A stretch of 36,089 nucleotides of DNA from Anaerolineales bacterium (GTDB taxonomy: Bacteria; Chloroflexota; Anaerolineae; Anaerolineales; E44-bin32): NCBI GenBank assembly GCA_016927115.1, contig JAFGNH010000115.1:1-36089 (forward strand), written 5' to 3'. The first letter of the stretch is position 1; each line of letters begins with the position of its first letter. Positions 24,661-34,500 of the stretch are shown here, one piece after another. Made by a program: the position numbers and the translations under genes. Under the pieces are notes generated by a model that saw only the letters and a list, made by a program, of their open reading frames with translations, ran no database searches and was not told where the DNA came from.

Positions 24661-24897
24661 ATGACAAGTAGAATTGAACAACCACGATCAGAAGAAGCTT
24701 CCCTGCCATCCAATCGGAACTTCCATACAGAGCAGCAGCCTCCTGAAATATCTAAACTTCTTTCCTTTTCAGAAAACAGGCAGGAAGAAGAAGATCTGTT
24801 TCGCCAATGGCTGCAGGCTTGCCTGCCCGCACTGGCAGCGGCCCTTGGTTTTACTTTCCTTCTGATGCTGTGTTACCTGTGGTTCCACCTGCTGTGA
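24661..24897 (+). CDS. Small tail-anchored membrane protein
   Basis: A 78-residue protein with ATG at 24661 behind GGGGG five bases upstream; an upstream in-frame ATG at 24574 lies inside the putative operator and is less likely. The first 50 residues are polar and acidic (SRIEQPRSEE, SENRQEEEDLFRQWLQ). The C-terminus is a single hydrophobic helix, LAAALGFTFLLMLCYLWFHLL, reaching the last residue, so it should be tail-anchored with its N-terminus in the cytoplasm. No family recognised. It stands alone with possible autoregulation. Confidence 0.55.
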   Translation: MTSRIEQPRSEEASLPSNRNFHTEQQPPEISKLLSFSENRQEEEDLFRQWLQACLPALAAALGFTFLLMLCYLWFHLL

Positions 24898-25010
24898 TGC
24901 CTTTACGGATACAATATAACCTTACCTTTTCAAGCTGCCGGCGGCCAAAGGGTGTAAAGAAATCGAGACAGAAATCGGACCGGCTTGATTCCGCTATGTG
25001 CATTTAGAAT

Positions 25011-25042
25011 CAAAAAGGGGCAGATCCGGATATCTGCCCCTT
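25011..25042 (-). terminator. Intrinsic terminator of the NBR1-domain lipoprotein gene
   Basis: AAGGGGCAGAT (25015-25025) pairs perfectly with ATCTGCCCCTT (25032-25042) around a six-base loop, 20 bases after the minus-strand stop at 25062. Read on the minus strand the stem is followed by a T-run (TTTTTG), a textbook rho-independent terminator. Confidence 0.85.
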
Positions 25043-25061
25043 GCATCAGCCAAATCAAAAC

Positions 25062-26567
25062 CTACGGCTCCCATATCAAGTAATCGAATGTCATACCGCT
25101 GCTGTTGTAGGCTGTAACCCGATACCAGCCGTACACCAGATCTCCGTTTACGTATGTAGTGAAACAGTTGTAATCCGCCGGAGTCTCATAGATGAAGTTG
25201 TATCCGCTCATATATGAGTCTGCCTGGCAGGCTGCTTTATCTGGCTCCGCCTCATCATCCCCGATGCTCTGCTGTGTACCATTGAGGAATTGCAGAGTGC
25301 CTGTGCCGGTATTCCAGGTGTACTTGATATCCGCATCCGTTCCACTGCATGTCGCTTTCGTGCCGTTTTCCAGATCGTAACAGCGGTCTACCAGGACAGA
25401 TTCCTGTTCTTCCGAAGTCAGAATGAAAAGTGACAGATTCAATTCCGGCATAGCCGCTGCCGTCACAGGAGATGTATCAGGCTCAAACACCAGGTACGAG
25501 AAGGTGAACCCGCTCTGATTGTATGCGGTGGGCAGGATCCATCCATAGGCGGTTTTTCCATCGATTTCAGTTGTAAAACCATAGTAGCGTCCGGAAGGGC
25601 CCGATCCTGCAAGCGGGACAGGATCCGAGTAGAAGGTTGCTGAAGGCAGGTCTTCCTCAGCCGGTGCACCGGAGAAGCTGGCTGAAAACCGGGTGCCGTT
25701 CAAGCCCGTCAGCTCCCCGCCCTGGCCGACGGTATAGTTGTAGCGGAAATCAGCACTCCCGCCGCTGCAGGACACAACTGAGCCGCCTTCGAAATCATAG
25801 CACTGGTTGGTTGTCATGGTCTGCCCGACTCCGTTGTCGAATACATTGGGGAAATTACTCATATCAAGGTTCGGTGCCACTTCCATTTCCGGAAGCGTTG
25901 AACTGCTGCTTGAGGCAACCTCGATATTAACTTTCAGTGGAGCATTGGCCGGGTTGTCCATTCCGAAGCGGAAACCGCTGCCATCCTCCAGCTTCCAGGC
26001 AGTGAGATAGGTGCCTGCCTGAGCGGGCGCCTGAAGCTCCACAGTCAGCGTGATGGTGTCACCCGGTACCACTTCCCCGGAAAATTGCACTGAGGAAGCG
26101 CCCATGTTTTCACCACCGATCATCACCAGCTCATACGCACTGTCCCAGGTGCAGGTGCCTGTGTTGCGCAGAGTCCACCCGGCCTCGAAAATCTCACCGG
26201 GATCAAATTGTGCACCTGTAGAGACAAGTGGGCTGCCATCAAGCTCGAATCCATTGGTGCAGCCGGCATTCTGAGCGTATGGGTTGTTTTGATTCTGCGG
26301 AGGGGTCGTCTGATTTCCGGGGTTATTCTCGCCCGGAACATTTTCCCCTGGTGTGGAACCGGTCGTCTGCCCGGCAATCGTGACATCGATTGTACTGTTT
26401 TCATTATCGGCAGTTGAATTCTGGCCCTGTTCCACAATCTCCAGGCCGTTTTCGGCAGCTTCTTCGCCTGCATTTCCACCAGGCCAGTCGATTAAACCAC
26501 AGGCAGCCTGTGTCAGAACCAGTACGCTCAGGATTAAAACCGGAATAAGCATTCTTTTTGTGTTCAT
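25062..26567 (-). CDS. Lipoprotein with NBR1-type Ig-like domain and duplicated C-terminal module
   Basis: A 501-residue surface lipoprotein starting at ATG 26567 behind AAGGAG. The lipobox is TQAAC (Cys23), followed by a long Asn/Pro/Gly/Thr-rich linker (30-97). Residues about 100-218 are an Ig-like domain of the NBR1 four-Trp family: FDPGEIFEAGWTLRNTGTCT, VVPGDTITLTVELQAPAQAG and TAWKLEDGSGFRFG. These domains are frequent in exported Chloroflexota proteins and bind proteins or carbohydrates. After a Ser-rich hinge, two copies of an unknown module follow (about 235-363 and 374-501). Each has CYDFEGG or CYDLENG, a CSG, an LNGT strand, and a closing TAYNQSGFTFSYLVFEP or TAYNSSGMTFDYLIWEP. The module pair looks like an internal duplication. 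A strong terminator follows. Likely role: surface adhesion or ligand binding, inferred. Confidence 0.88.
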   Translation of the reverse strand: MNTKRMLIPVLILSVLVLTQAACGLIDWPGGNAGEEAAENGLEIVEQGQNSTADNENSTIDVTIAGQTTGSTPGENVPGENNPGNQTTPPQNQNNPYAQNAGCTNGFELDGSPLVSTGAQFDPGEIFEAGWTLRNTGTCTWDSAYELVMIGGENMGASSVQFSGEVVPGDTITLTVELQAPAQAGTYLTAWKLEDGSGFRFGMDNPANAPLKVNIEVASSSSSTLPEMEVAPNLDMSNFPNVFDNGVGQTMTTNQCYDFEGGSVVSCSGGSADFRYNYTVGQGGELTGLNGTRFSASFSGAPAEEDLPSATFYSDPVPLAGSGPSGRYYGFTTEIDGKTAYGWILPTAYNQSGFTFSYLVFEPDTSPVTAAAMPELNLSLFILTSEEQESVLVDRCYDLENGTKATCSGTDADIKYTWNTGTGTLQFLNGTQQSIGDDEAEPDKAACQADSYMSGYNFIYETPADYNCFTTYVNGDLVYGWYRVTAYNSSGMTFDYLIWEP

Positions 26568-26768
26568 AATAGCTCTCCTTCATAGACCCGTGTGTGTTCC
26601 CGATATTGCTGTTTCTGTCTTCAGTGTATAGAGAGGCTATTCAGATCATTTTCAGAAGATGTAAAAACGATGCAAAATTTGAAAATTCTTTTGTTCTACA
26701 AATTTGAACCAGGGGAAACAGCCTAAATAACACCGATCAAAAAAGGGGAAGTGCTTTAAAACGTTGCT

Positions 26769-26796
26769 TTGATTCTCACCCAATCTAGTGTATTCT
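26769..26796 (+). promoter_or_regulatory. Candidate promoter for the polytopic membrane protein
   Basis: TTGATT (26769-26774) and TATTCT (26791-26796) are separated by 16 bp, a reasonable sigma-70 type pair, 37 bases before the chosen start at 26833. Confidence 0.35.
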
Positions 26797-26832
26797 GCAG
26801 GTACGAATCCCGGAATAATGATGGAGTACCTG

Positions 26833-27837
26833 ATGGATACCTTTTCAAAAACAATCACGCGGAAAGTCCTGCCTGCCCTGCTGCTTCTGCTGCTCGTGCA
26901 GCCTCTCATAACAGTATCTGCCGATATGGGGCCCAAACCCTGGATGGATTTTCCGATCAGCTGGGAATCAGGTACTCCCCAGGAAATCACATCAGTAGCG
27001 CTGTATACCTGCTCAGATCCGTCCTGCTCCGACCCCCGTCCTCTGGAAGAGTTGGGGCCGCAGCATATCAGTTGTGAATCCAACAATCTATGCACCTCCA
27101 TGGCATACGGCTATGATCTGTATTTTCAGCTTGAACTTGGTTTCGCTGATGGGCAAACAATGTCCAGCCGTGTGATCGAATATTCCGGATCCGGCAGCTA
27201 CCCGGTGATTGTAACGGGTGAAGAGCTGCTGATCGAAGTGCCTGAACCGGGTTTCCTTGAAAAGCTGTTGAATATTCCCCCGGCGGATCGGGGCAGTATG
27301 CCCTTTGAAAGCCCGTTCGGGATCGCACTGATGCTCATGGTGGTAGTTGTTCTCCTGGCAAGCACAGCTGTTATTCTGGGCGGCAGCACACTGCTGGTTA
27401 TCCTGATTCGCAGAGCGAATAAGGAAGATATCAACCTGCAGAATGCCACTGTGCCGTTCATCCTGATCTGGATTGCCGCCGGGTTCTTCTTTCTGGGCGG
27501 AATCCTGCTCTCACCCACCATGCCGCTTACCGCTATAATTGAGGGAATTGCAGCGCTCGTGTATGCAACGCTGCGCAAGCGGGACCGCACAGCCACACTG
27601 ACAATTGTCCTCCTCGCCAACCTGCTCACTATTCCGGTTCTTGTTATCTCTGCAGTCCTGTTCGGTTTTGGTTCTTTCAGTTTTGTAACCCTGGCAGCAG
27701 AAATCCTGATCTGGCTGGTTGAAGCGGTTGTGTTGTTCGTTCTGCAGCGCCGGATTATAAAATTCCAGGAAGCCCTGCTGCTGAGCCTCGGCCTGAACCT
27801 GCTCAGCTTCCTGACCGGTTTGCTGCTTCCATTCTGA
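26833..27837 (+). CDS. Polytopic membrane protein with an N-terminal exported domain
   Basis: A 334-residue protein. I chose ATG 26833 because GGAG lies eight bases upstream; an earlier in-frame ATG at 26788 lacks this. A signal peptide (TRKVLPALLLLLLVQPLITV) is followed by an exported domain of about 120 residues opening SADMGPKPWMDFPI and containing a short cysteine pair, CSDPSC, and further Cys (CESNNLC). From about residue 165 there are five or six membrane helices, with charged loops such as RRANKEDIN and RKRDRT. No enzyme motif is visible. The Asp-box/TolB lipoprotein gene follows after 19 bases, so the two probably form an envelope complex. It is divergent from the NBR1-domain lipoprotein gene. 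Confidence 0.8.
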   Translation: MDTFSKTITRKVLPALLLLLLVQPLITVSADMGPKPWMDFPISWESGTPQEITSVALYTCSDPSCSDPRPLEELGPQHISCESNNLCTSMAYGYDLYFQLELGFADGQTMSSRVIEYSGSGSYPVIVTGEELLIEVPEPGFLEKLLNIPPADRGSMPFESPFGIALMLMVVVVLLASTAVILGGSTLLVILIRRANKEDINLQNATVPFILIWIAAGFFFLGGILLSPTMPLTAIIEGIAALVYATLRKRDRTATLTIVLLANLLTIPVLVISAVLFGFGSFSFVTLAAEILIWLVEAVVLFVLQRRIIKFQEALLLSLGLNLLSFLTGLLLPF

Positions 27838-27856
27838 CCTGTTAAAAGAGAAGACT

Positions 27857-29938
27857 ATGTATACAAAAAAAGCCGTAATCCTGATCTTCCTGTTCATGTT
27901 TACGCTCTCTGCCTGTACATCACCACCAACGCCAGATTTAACCGCGGAAGAGAGCATCGGGTCTCCAACTGAAACAGCGACAGCACCAGCAGCAACCCCC
28001 TCCCCAACACCAACTTCGTCCGGAGCAGAGTCATCCGCAGTGCCGGTTAACATCCATGCGGTTCACATGCTGAATGCGGGCAGTGGTTGGGCTGTTGGAT
28101 CAATCAGCACCGCCGGCAGCCCGCAAGCTGCAGAAGAACCCGCCTCGGATGAGAGAATTCTTTTCACAAACGACGGCGGCAGCACCTGGATCGATGTCTC
28201 GCCGCCGGAGGTATCCCCGCAGGGAAGCTCACTGCAGGCCGATGCCGCCTTTATCGATCTGCAGCACGCCTGGGTGGTATACACCGGCTCAACAATGGTA
28301 TGGTCCACCATTGACGCAGGCAGCACATGGACTGCCGCACCAGCCCTGCCTTCCGGCATGCTGGGCTCTCGCTTCCACGCGCTCGACAATCGGAACGGCT
28401 GGCTGCTGCGAAGCCTTGAAGCGGGTATGAGCCAGGTTTGGGAAACACTTTTCCATACTTCTTCCGGTGGTGAAACCTGGACCAAGCTGATCGATCCTTA
28501 CGAACAGAATAATTTCGCCAGATTCAGCAAAACCGGTTGGGACTTTTTCGACAGCCAGAACGGCTGGATGACCCATAACAGCCAGGGAGTCTCAGCCAGT
28601 CTCTTCTTTCAGAGAACAACGGACGGCGGCGAAACCTGGCAGAACATAGAGCTTCCTCCACCGGCAGACAAGCCGGACCTTTTTGAGCAGGCACTGTGTT
28701 ACACACACAGCCCGAAGCTTTTCAGCCCCGCCAGCGGTTTGGTCGCACTTAACTGCAAGACAACAGATCCCGAAACGAATTTCCCATACCTGTACCAAAC
28801 CTCTGATGGAGGAAACACATGGTCTGTCTTTTCATATCCTGGCGGAGACTTGTTTTACCTGCCCGATAATACAATTATCGCTGCCGGTGTTACGATTACT
28901 AAATCAGTTGATGGTGGGGAACATTGGGAACTACTTGATGATCTGGAATGGGATGCTCAATACAACATAGTCAGCCCTGAGATACTATTCGCTACATTTG
29001 AACACGACGGAACTCACTTTTTCTGTAAAACTATGGATGGTTGTAAAAACTGGACCTGCCTGGAACCCGTTCTGCTTGACTACGCCGGAACAGCAGCATC
29101 TGAGGAAGTCGAACCTGTCTCTGAAAGTTTCACCAGTGAGTTCGCGTACCTGTCCTACAGAGCCAACCCTGAGAACTACGATACCAATGATCTATACCTT
29201 GCTTCCCTGGACGATACGGAGCCAACGCGCCTCACCGACAGCGGCAGCCTGATCAACAGCTTTTCCTGGGATCCAACCGGCACCATGATCGTTCTCAGTT
29301 CTGATCTGGATGGAGATCAGGAACTTTACCTGATGCCCCTCGATACGAGCAGCTGGCAGCAGCTTACAAACAATAGCAGCAGCGATATGCTGCCTTCCTT
29401 TTCTCCTGACGGCCGTCAAATCGCATACGTAACCGGGGAACGCGGCAGCGAAAAGGTCCACCTGCTGGATCTTTCTCTCCAGGCCAGCCGCTTCCTGGCC
29501 CCAGGCACGACCCCCGCCTGGTCTTCGGATGGCAGCCGGCTGCTTGTCTTTCGCGAAGAGGATGGTGTGTATGAGATCGACATCGAATCCGATCAGGAAA
29601 TTCGACTGATCGACAGCAGCGAAAACGGCATTGACAGCTACCCGTCCTACTCCCTTTCAGGGTATCTTCTCCTCACCGCTTCCAACCGCCATTCACCCGG
29701 GGACTACCTGGTAGAAGCGCCATTTCTATTTAAGGCGGATGGCAGCCTGATGGGCCGTTTGGGCACCGTGTGGGGGTCACCACCGTACGCCTGGCTTCCG
29801 GATGGCAGCGGCCTGCTGGTAACCTCGGACTTCCTGATGATGAGTGAACTGCACCTGCTGGATATGAACGGCGCCCTGCTGGATCTGCCGCTCATTGATC
29901 CCTCCGGTTGGTTCCCGCGTTTCCGCCCTGGTTATTAA
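27857..29938 (+). CDS. Lipoprotein with Asp-box propeller and TolB-like propeller
   Basis: A 693-residue surface lipoprotein with lipobox TLSAC (Cys20) and a Thr/Pro/Ala linker to about 60. Residues 65-405 carry seven Asp-box (BNR) motifs: NDGGSTW, IDAGSTW, SSGGETW, TDGGETW, SDGGNTW, VDGGEHW and MDGCKNW, as in Ycf48 and sialidase-like propellers. Residues about 425-693 switch to TolB/PD40-type repeats (TRLTDSGSLINSFSWDPTG, QQLTNNSSSDMLPSFSPDGR, PAWSSDGSRL). No sialidase catalytic residues are evident, so it is more likely a binding or scaffold protein. It is 19 bases after the membrane protein gene; AGAGAAG precedes the ATG. The hairpin after it is convergent with the next lipoprotein gene. 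Confidence 0.88.
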   Translation: MYTKKAVILIFLFMFTLSACTSPPTPDLTAEESIGSPTETATAPAATPSPTPTSSGAESSAVPVNIHAVHMLNAGSGWAVGSISTAGSPQAAEEPASDERILFTNDGGSTWIDVSPPEVSPQGSSLQADAAFIDLQHAWVVYTGSTMVWSTIDAGSTWTAAPALPSGMLGSRFHALDNRNGWLLRSLEAGMSQVWETLFHTSSGGETWTKLIDPYEQNNFARFSKTGWDFFDSQNGWMTHNSQGVSASLFFQRTTDGGETWQNIELPPPADKPDLFEQALCYTHSPKLFSPASGLVALNCKTTDPETNFPYLYQTSDGGNTWSVFSYPGGDLFYLPDNTIIAAGVTITKSVDGGEHWELLDDLEWDAQYNIVSPEILFATFEHDGTHFFCKTMDGCKNWTCLEPVLLDYAGTAASEEVEPVSESFTSEFAYLSYRANPENYDTNDLYLASLDDTEPTRLTDSGSLINSFSWDPTGTMIVLSSDLDGDQELYLMPLDTSSWQQLTNNSSSDMLPSFSPDGRQIAYVTGERGSEKVHLLDLSLQASRFLAPGTTPAWSSDGSRLLVFREEDGVYEIDIESDQEIRLIDSSENGIDSYPSYSLSGYLLLTASNRHSPGDYLVEAPFLFKADGSLMGRLGTVWGSPPYAWLPDGSGLLVTSDFLMMSELHLLDMNGALLDLPLIDPSGWFPRFRPGY

Positions 29939-29947
29939 AGAAGAAAT

Positions 29948-29973
29948 CAGGGGCGAAATAAATATCGCCCCTG
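29948..29973. terminator. Hairpin terminator between convergent lipoprotein genes
   Basis: CAGGGGCGA (29948-29956) pairs with TCGCCCCTG (29965-29973) around an eight-base AT loop, nine bases after the plus-strand stop. On the minus strand it is followed by a T-rich run (rich in T between 29937 and 29947), so it should end the minus-strand lipoprotein transcript; on the plus strand it is weaker. Confidence 0.7.
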
Positions 29974-30030
29974 CACCTGACTGTTTCCTTGTAGGAACCG
30001 TTCAGGCTCCTGCTTTTCCTATACCTGCAC

Positions 30031-31146
30031 TCAGTTGTACAGGATGCAGGCACACTCTGTTTCGATCCAAATATGCTGAGGCGGACAGCCCCCAGGAGGA
30101 GGCGAACAGCTGTCTCCACCACCCCTCCTGCCCGGTTCCGCAGTCGGAACGACAATCGCATGGCAAATATTGGGCATCTCGATCGGTGCCTGGCCAAACA
30201 TCCAGGCACAGGTATTATCGAGGCCTGTAAGGCCGTCCTCGCCATAGGTATCATCATAGTCGAAAGCTGCAAGGTCGAATGGTTCAGCACTGGCCCACGA
30301 CCACCAGGCGAATACACCCTGGCCGCCAAGCAGGCTTTTCTTGAAAGAAAGCTCAACTACATTGGGATTTTCTGGATTGACCCGCGCCCATGCCAGATCC
30401 GGATCTTCCCCCTTTCCGGCATCGAACAGCAAAGTCTCAAATCCATCTCCTGCTGTTCCACCATCCGGAAGCACTGCTGTCTGGGCTCCGATATCCTCAT
30501 TCGTATCCTGCCAGACCTGCACTCCAGCCACGCCCCATTCCCCGGGTTCCATTGCAGCAGGATTATTCACAAGCACGATCAGGTCACCGCGTGCATCCAG
30601 GTTGAGATCGATCTCCAGCGCGTAGCTTCCGTTGAGAACAGGCGCATCTTCACCGAGTTTGAAGAAGGAGATTTGTGCATACAGCCAATCTTCATCCTGC
30701 CCCAGCTCAGTGGTGAGGATATCCACCGCAGCCATATACCCATCCCCGTTATCCAGCGGTCGTTCATAGCGATTCAAATCCCACTGGTCACATTCCGGAG
30801 CAACTATGGGGTCCGCTTCATTCGCGGCACGGCGGCCGGTATTGCAGTCAATGACCCGCTGTAGAGAGGCCAGCATAAACGTATCGGGGAAAACCTGGTG
30901 CTGAATTTCTGCTCCGGTCACTGGTATCTCTTCAGCACTTTCACTTTCTTCAGATCCTTCCGAGGTATCTTCCGCCGCCGGCTCTTCTTCAACCGCTGCA
31001 GCAGAAACTGCATCGACTTCCTGAATATCGGTATCAGCCTGGACCGCATCAGCGCTCCCTGCCCCGCCGGTTGTTCCCCCACCACATGCCGAAGCCAGAA
31101 TTCCCAAAACCAATAGTGAGATAATCAAAACTCTTCTTTTAAACAT
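30031..31146 (-). CDS. Lipoprotein with acidic linker and Cys-rich tail
   Basis: A 371-residue lipoprotein. ATG 31146 is chosen because AAAGGAG lies about six bases upstream; ATG 31167 lies before this site. Lipobox LASAC (Cys21) is followed by a very acidic Ala/Glu/Asp/Ser linker (about 30-75). The main domain (about 80-330) is strand-rich, with repeated Trp and Asp residues and calcium-binding-like segments (DLNLDARGDLIVLV, WQDTNEDIG). The C-terminus has a Gly/Pro/Cys-rich motif, CSPPPGGCPPQHIW, and a final CAC. No family named with confidence. It resembles exported proteins described as having cohesin- or CARDB-like folds, but I cannot show this. Divergent from the regulator gene at 31595. 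Confidence 0.8.
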   Translation of the reverse strand: MFKRRVLIISLLVLGILASACGGGTTGGAGSADAVQADTDIQEVDAVSAAAVEEEPAAEDTSEGSEESESAEEIPVTGAEIQHQVFPDTFMLASLQRVIDCNTGRRAANEADPIVAPECDQWDLNRYERPLDNGDGYMAAVDILTTELGQDEDWLYAQISFFKLGEDAPVLNGSYALEIDLNLDARGDLIVLVNNPAAMEPGEWGVAGVQVWQDTNEDIGAQTAVLPDGGTAGDGFETLLFDAGKGEDPDLAWARVNPENPNVVELSFKKSLLGGQGVFAWWSWASAEPFDLAAFDYDDTYGEDGLTGLDNTCAWMFGQAPIEMPNICHAIVVPTAEPGRRGGGDSCSPPPGGCPPQHIWIETECACILYN

Positions 31147-31594
31147 CGCTTCTCCTTTGTCTTTCATGATCTATTTCAGACTCAAACTGAGTCCTCCTCT
31201 ATGCCTCTCCACTCGCCAAGCCCCGGGTTTTCAGCGCAGGCTTGGTTACTTCGCTCATATTCCCCGGAGTTTTCCAAACCGCAATCCTCTTCCTGATTTC
31301 CTGAAAGAAAAACTGTCAGGCTTTTCATACTGTTGAAACAGAACACCCTATGAGTTGCAGTCGATTCAAGGGTTGCCCGCCATTCCTGATTTGTTCCGGA
31401 TTTCTGGTTCCAGATCCGGAGAAGGTAAGAAAAATATTCTGCCATGTATCTTTGTTCTCCATTGGTTTTTTCTATTACCCCTCCCAACCTGTACATACCC
31501 TACCAGCAGCCCGTCAATAAACCGTCAATCGCCAGAAAGAGGAAGCTGTGCTACACTGAAACGATATACTTTGCAGGCAAATCAGTGGACATTC

Positions 31595-34500
31595 ATGCAG
31601 ACGCTTCATATCAAACTTCTCGGAAATATCAACTTTGGCATCAGCGGCCGGCCGCTCGATCTGGTTTCACAAAAAGCCAGAGGGCTGCTTATATATCTTG
31701 CTGTGGAACCTCCCCACATTCACAGCAGGGAGAAACTTTCGGCACTACTGTGGCCGGAACAACCTCCGGGTAAAGCAGCACACAACCTCCGCCAGGCACT
31801 CACAGCCTTGAGAAAAGCAGTTGGAGACCTTGAATCCAGGGAACTTCTTTTGGACATTAGCCGGGAGAGTATCGGTATCACCCCCCATGCCCAACTTGAA
31901 ATCGATGTGGATACTTTCCTTGGAAACGTGAATAGTGTTTTCCTGGCAGGAACGAGAACGGAATCCAGAATCGACATCCGCCGGCTGAAAAAAGCCGGCG
32001 ACATGTACCGCGGTCCTTTTCTGCATGATTTTGACCTCAAGGACAGTGAGCCCTTCGAGGAGTGGGCTCTGCTGCAGCGAGAATCGATCCACCGCCAGGC
32101 AATCCGCGTCTATGAAAACCTGCTCGGGTATTACCAGCGCCGCGGCCAGAATACACAGATGCTGCAGACAGCGGAAACACTGCTGGAGCTTGCCCCCTGG
32201 GATGAACAGACTCGCCGGCTGCTGATGATCCTGTATGCACAGTCCGGCCAGAAACGGACTGCTCTCTCTGTCTACCATTCCGGAAAGAAATACCTCAAAG
32301 AATCACTGGATCTGGACCCGTCAACAGAAACTGTTCAGCTCTTTGAAAAGCTTCGCGGCAATGATCTGGAGGATTTGCCAGTCGAAGATCTTCCCCCCGC
32401 TGCCACCAACCTGATGCCCGAAAGCACTCCTTTTATCGGCCGGGAGAAGCAGCTTGATGATCTCAGCAGCCTGCTCTCCCGGGATGGTGTACGATTGGTT
32501 ACAATCCTCGGACCCGGAGGGGTCGGCAAAACCCGACTGGCAGACCAGCTGGCCCGGGAACAGGTTGGGCAGTATCAGGATGGGGTCTACTTCATCCCTC
32601 TCGATGCTATCGAAACGCCGGAGCGTATTCTCCCCCTGATCGCTCAGCACCTTGAAATCCAACCTCTGAAGAACCAATCGCTGGATGAACGTATCTTTCA
32701 GGTGCTGGAGAAAAAGGATATCCTCCTGGTGCTTGATAACTTTGAACACCTCCGCCAGGCCACCGGATTGATCAGCCAGCTTCTCGGGCGCACCCGTAAG
32801 CTGCAATTCGTAATCACCAGCCGGCAGCAGCTGAATATCAAGGAGGAATGGACCTATGCACCCGGAAGCCTTTCACTCCCTCTGGCTTCAGCCACTGCTG
32901 ATGAAATCGCTTCGTCTGAAGCTGTGGATCTTTTCCTTCAGAGCTGTACCCGTCTGGGGAAGCCGGTTTCCCGGAAGAAGGCCGATCTTTTTACCATCTC
33001 AGGTATCTGTGAACTTGTCGAAGGTTTTCCCCTTGGTATTGAACTGGCCGCCGCCGCAACACGCAGCCGCAGCCTGGATACTATTCACCAGCAGATCAAA
33101 ACCAACCTTGGATCTCTCTCCTCTGCAATCAGCAACCTTCCATCCCGCCATCGCAGCCTGCGGGCAACTTTTGAACATTCCTGGCAGCTGCTTAACGACA
33201 GTTCCAGACAGGCCCTTCGGCGACTGGCAATCTTCCATGGCTCATTCGACCCTGAACTGGCAGTTACTCTTACCGAAGCGTCACAGCAGGATATGGATCT
33301 CCTGCTTACAAGCTCCCTCCTTGTCCATGACGGAATACGCTTCGCATTCCACCCTCTTGTACGGCAGTTCGCGCAGGAAAAACTGGAGCAAGATCCAACC
33401 GAACAGGAAAAATTGCAGGAAAAATTCACCCTCACGTTCAGCACCATCCTCAAAGAAAGCTGCGCTGCGCTGCGCAGTCCCGATCGTGTTGAAGAGCTTT
33501 CCCGTCTGCAGAAGGATGAAGAGAATCTCACAGCAGCCTGGAATTGGTCTCTGCATAAAGCAGATCAACAATTAATCAACCAGTCCATGCAGGGTATGTT
33601 TCTGTATTACTACCTTCAGAGCCGTCATTTTGAAGGCTTTAACGCTTTTTCCATACCCGAGACTTTCCCGATAGAGTGTAATTACAACAAAACCCGGGGC
33701 TGGCTTCACCTTTACCAGGGTGGTTTTGCCCAGAGCCTGGGGCAATACGATAAAGCAGTAGAATCCTTCTCTGCAGCAGAAGATCTTCTGCGTAAAGAAG
33801 GCACACCGTTTGATCTGGCTGTATGCTCCGTACGACAGGCCGGTGTCGCAATCAATCTCGGACAGCATGACCGGGTGCTCTCACTCTGTTCTGCTGCCTT
33901 ACCCGTTTTTCAGCAGCAGGATGATCCCTGGTGGTTGGCCCTGACTACCTTCCTCGTGGGCGATGCGATGTACCGCAAGGGAAAAATCGATGAAGCACGC
34001 ACAGCCCTTGAAGAGAGCATCTCCCATGCCCGTACCAGCAGGGACCCAGCGCGGATCACGGCCGGTCTCAATTCACTTGCAGATGTGCTCTGCTACGAGG
34101 GAGATCTGGTTAATGCCGAACAGACTTTCCGTGAATGCCTGCAGATCAGCCGGTTTATGCAGGATTACTACGGCGCAGCTGTACATCTGAATAACCTGGG
34201 AACAGTCTTCCATATGCAGGAAAAGTGGGAAGACGCTGCTTTTGCCTACCGGGAAAGCTACAATCTTTGTGTTAAATATGGAGACCGTTACGGAGAAGCA
34301 ATAGCTCTCAGCAACCTGGGGGAAATTGCCATGGAGAAAGGTGAATTTGACAAGGCAAGAAGCTGTTTTCTGCAAGGCCTATCTATCAGCGAGGAAATCG
34401 CCAATACCTGGTCCATGCTTGCCAGCCTTGGAAATCTGGCGGAAATTTCGATCCGTTTAAAAGACTTCTCCCCTGCCCGTGGTTTTCTCACCCGAGCCCT

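Noticed and set aside
27857..29938. Ycf48-type Asp boxes read as evidence for photosystem assembly
   Set aside because: No photosynthesis gene is present, and the repeats are shared by many unrelated surface propellers.
31182..31496. A 104-residue minus-strand frame before the regulator gene
   Set aside because: It lies across the divergent control region, has no ribosome site and shows no protein-like pattern.
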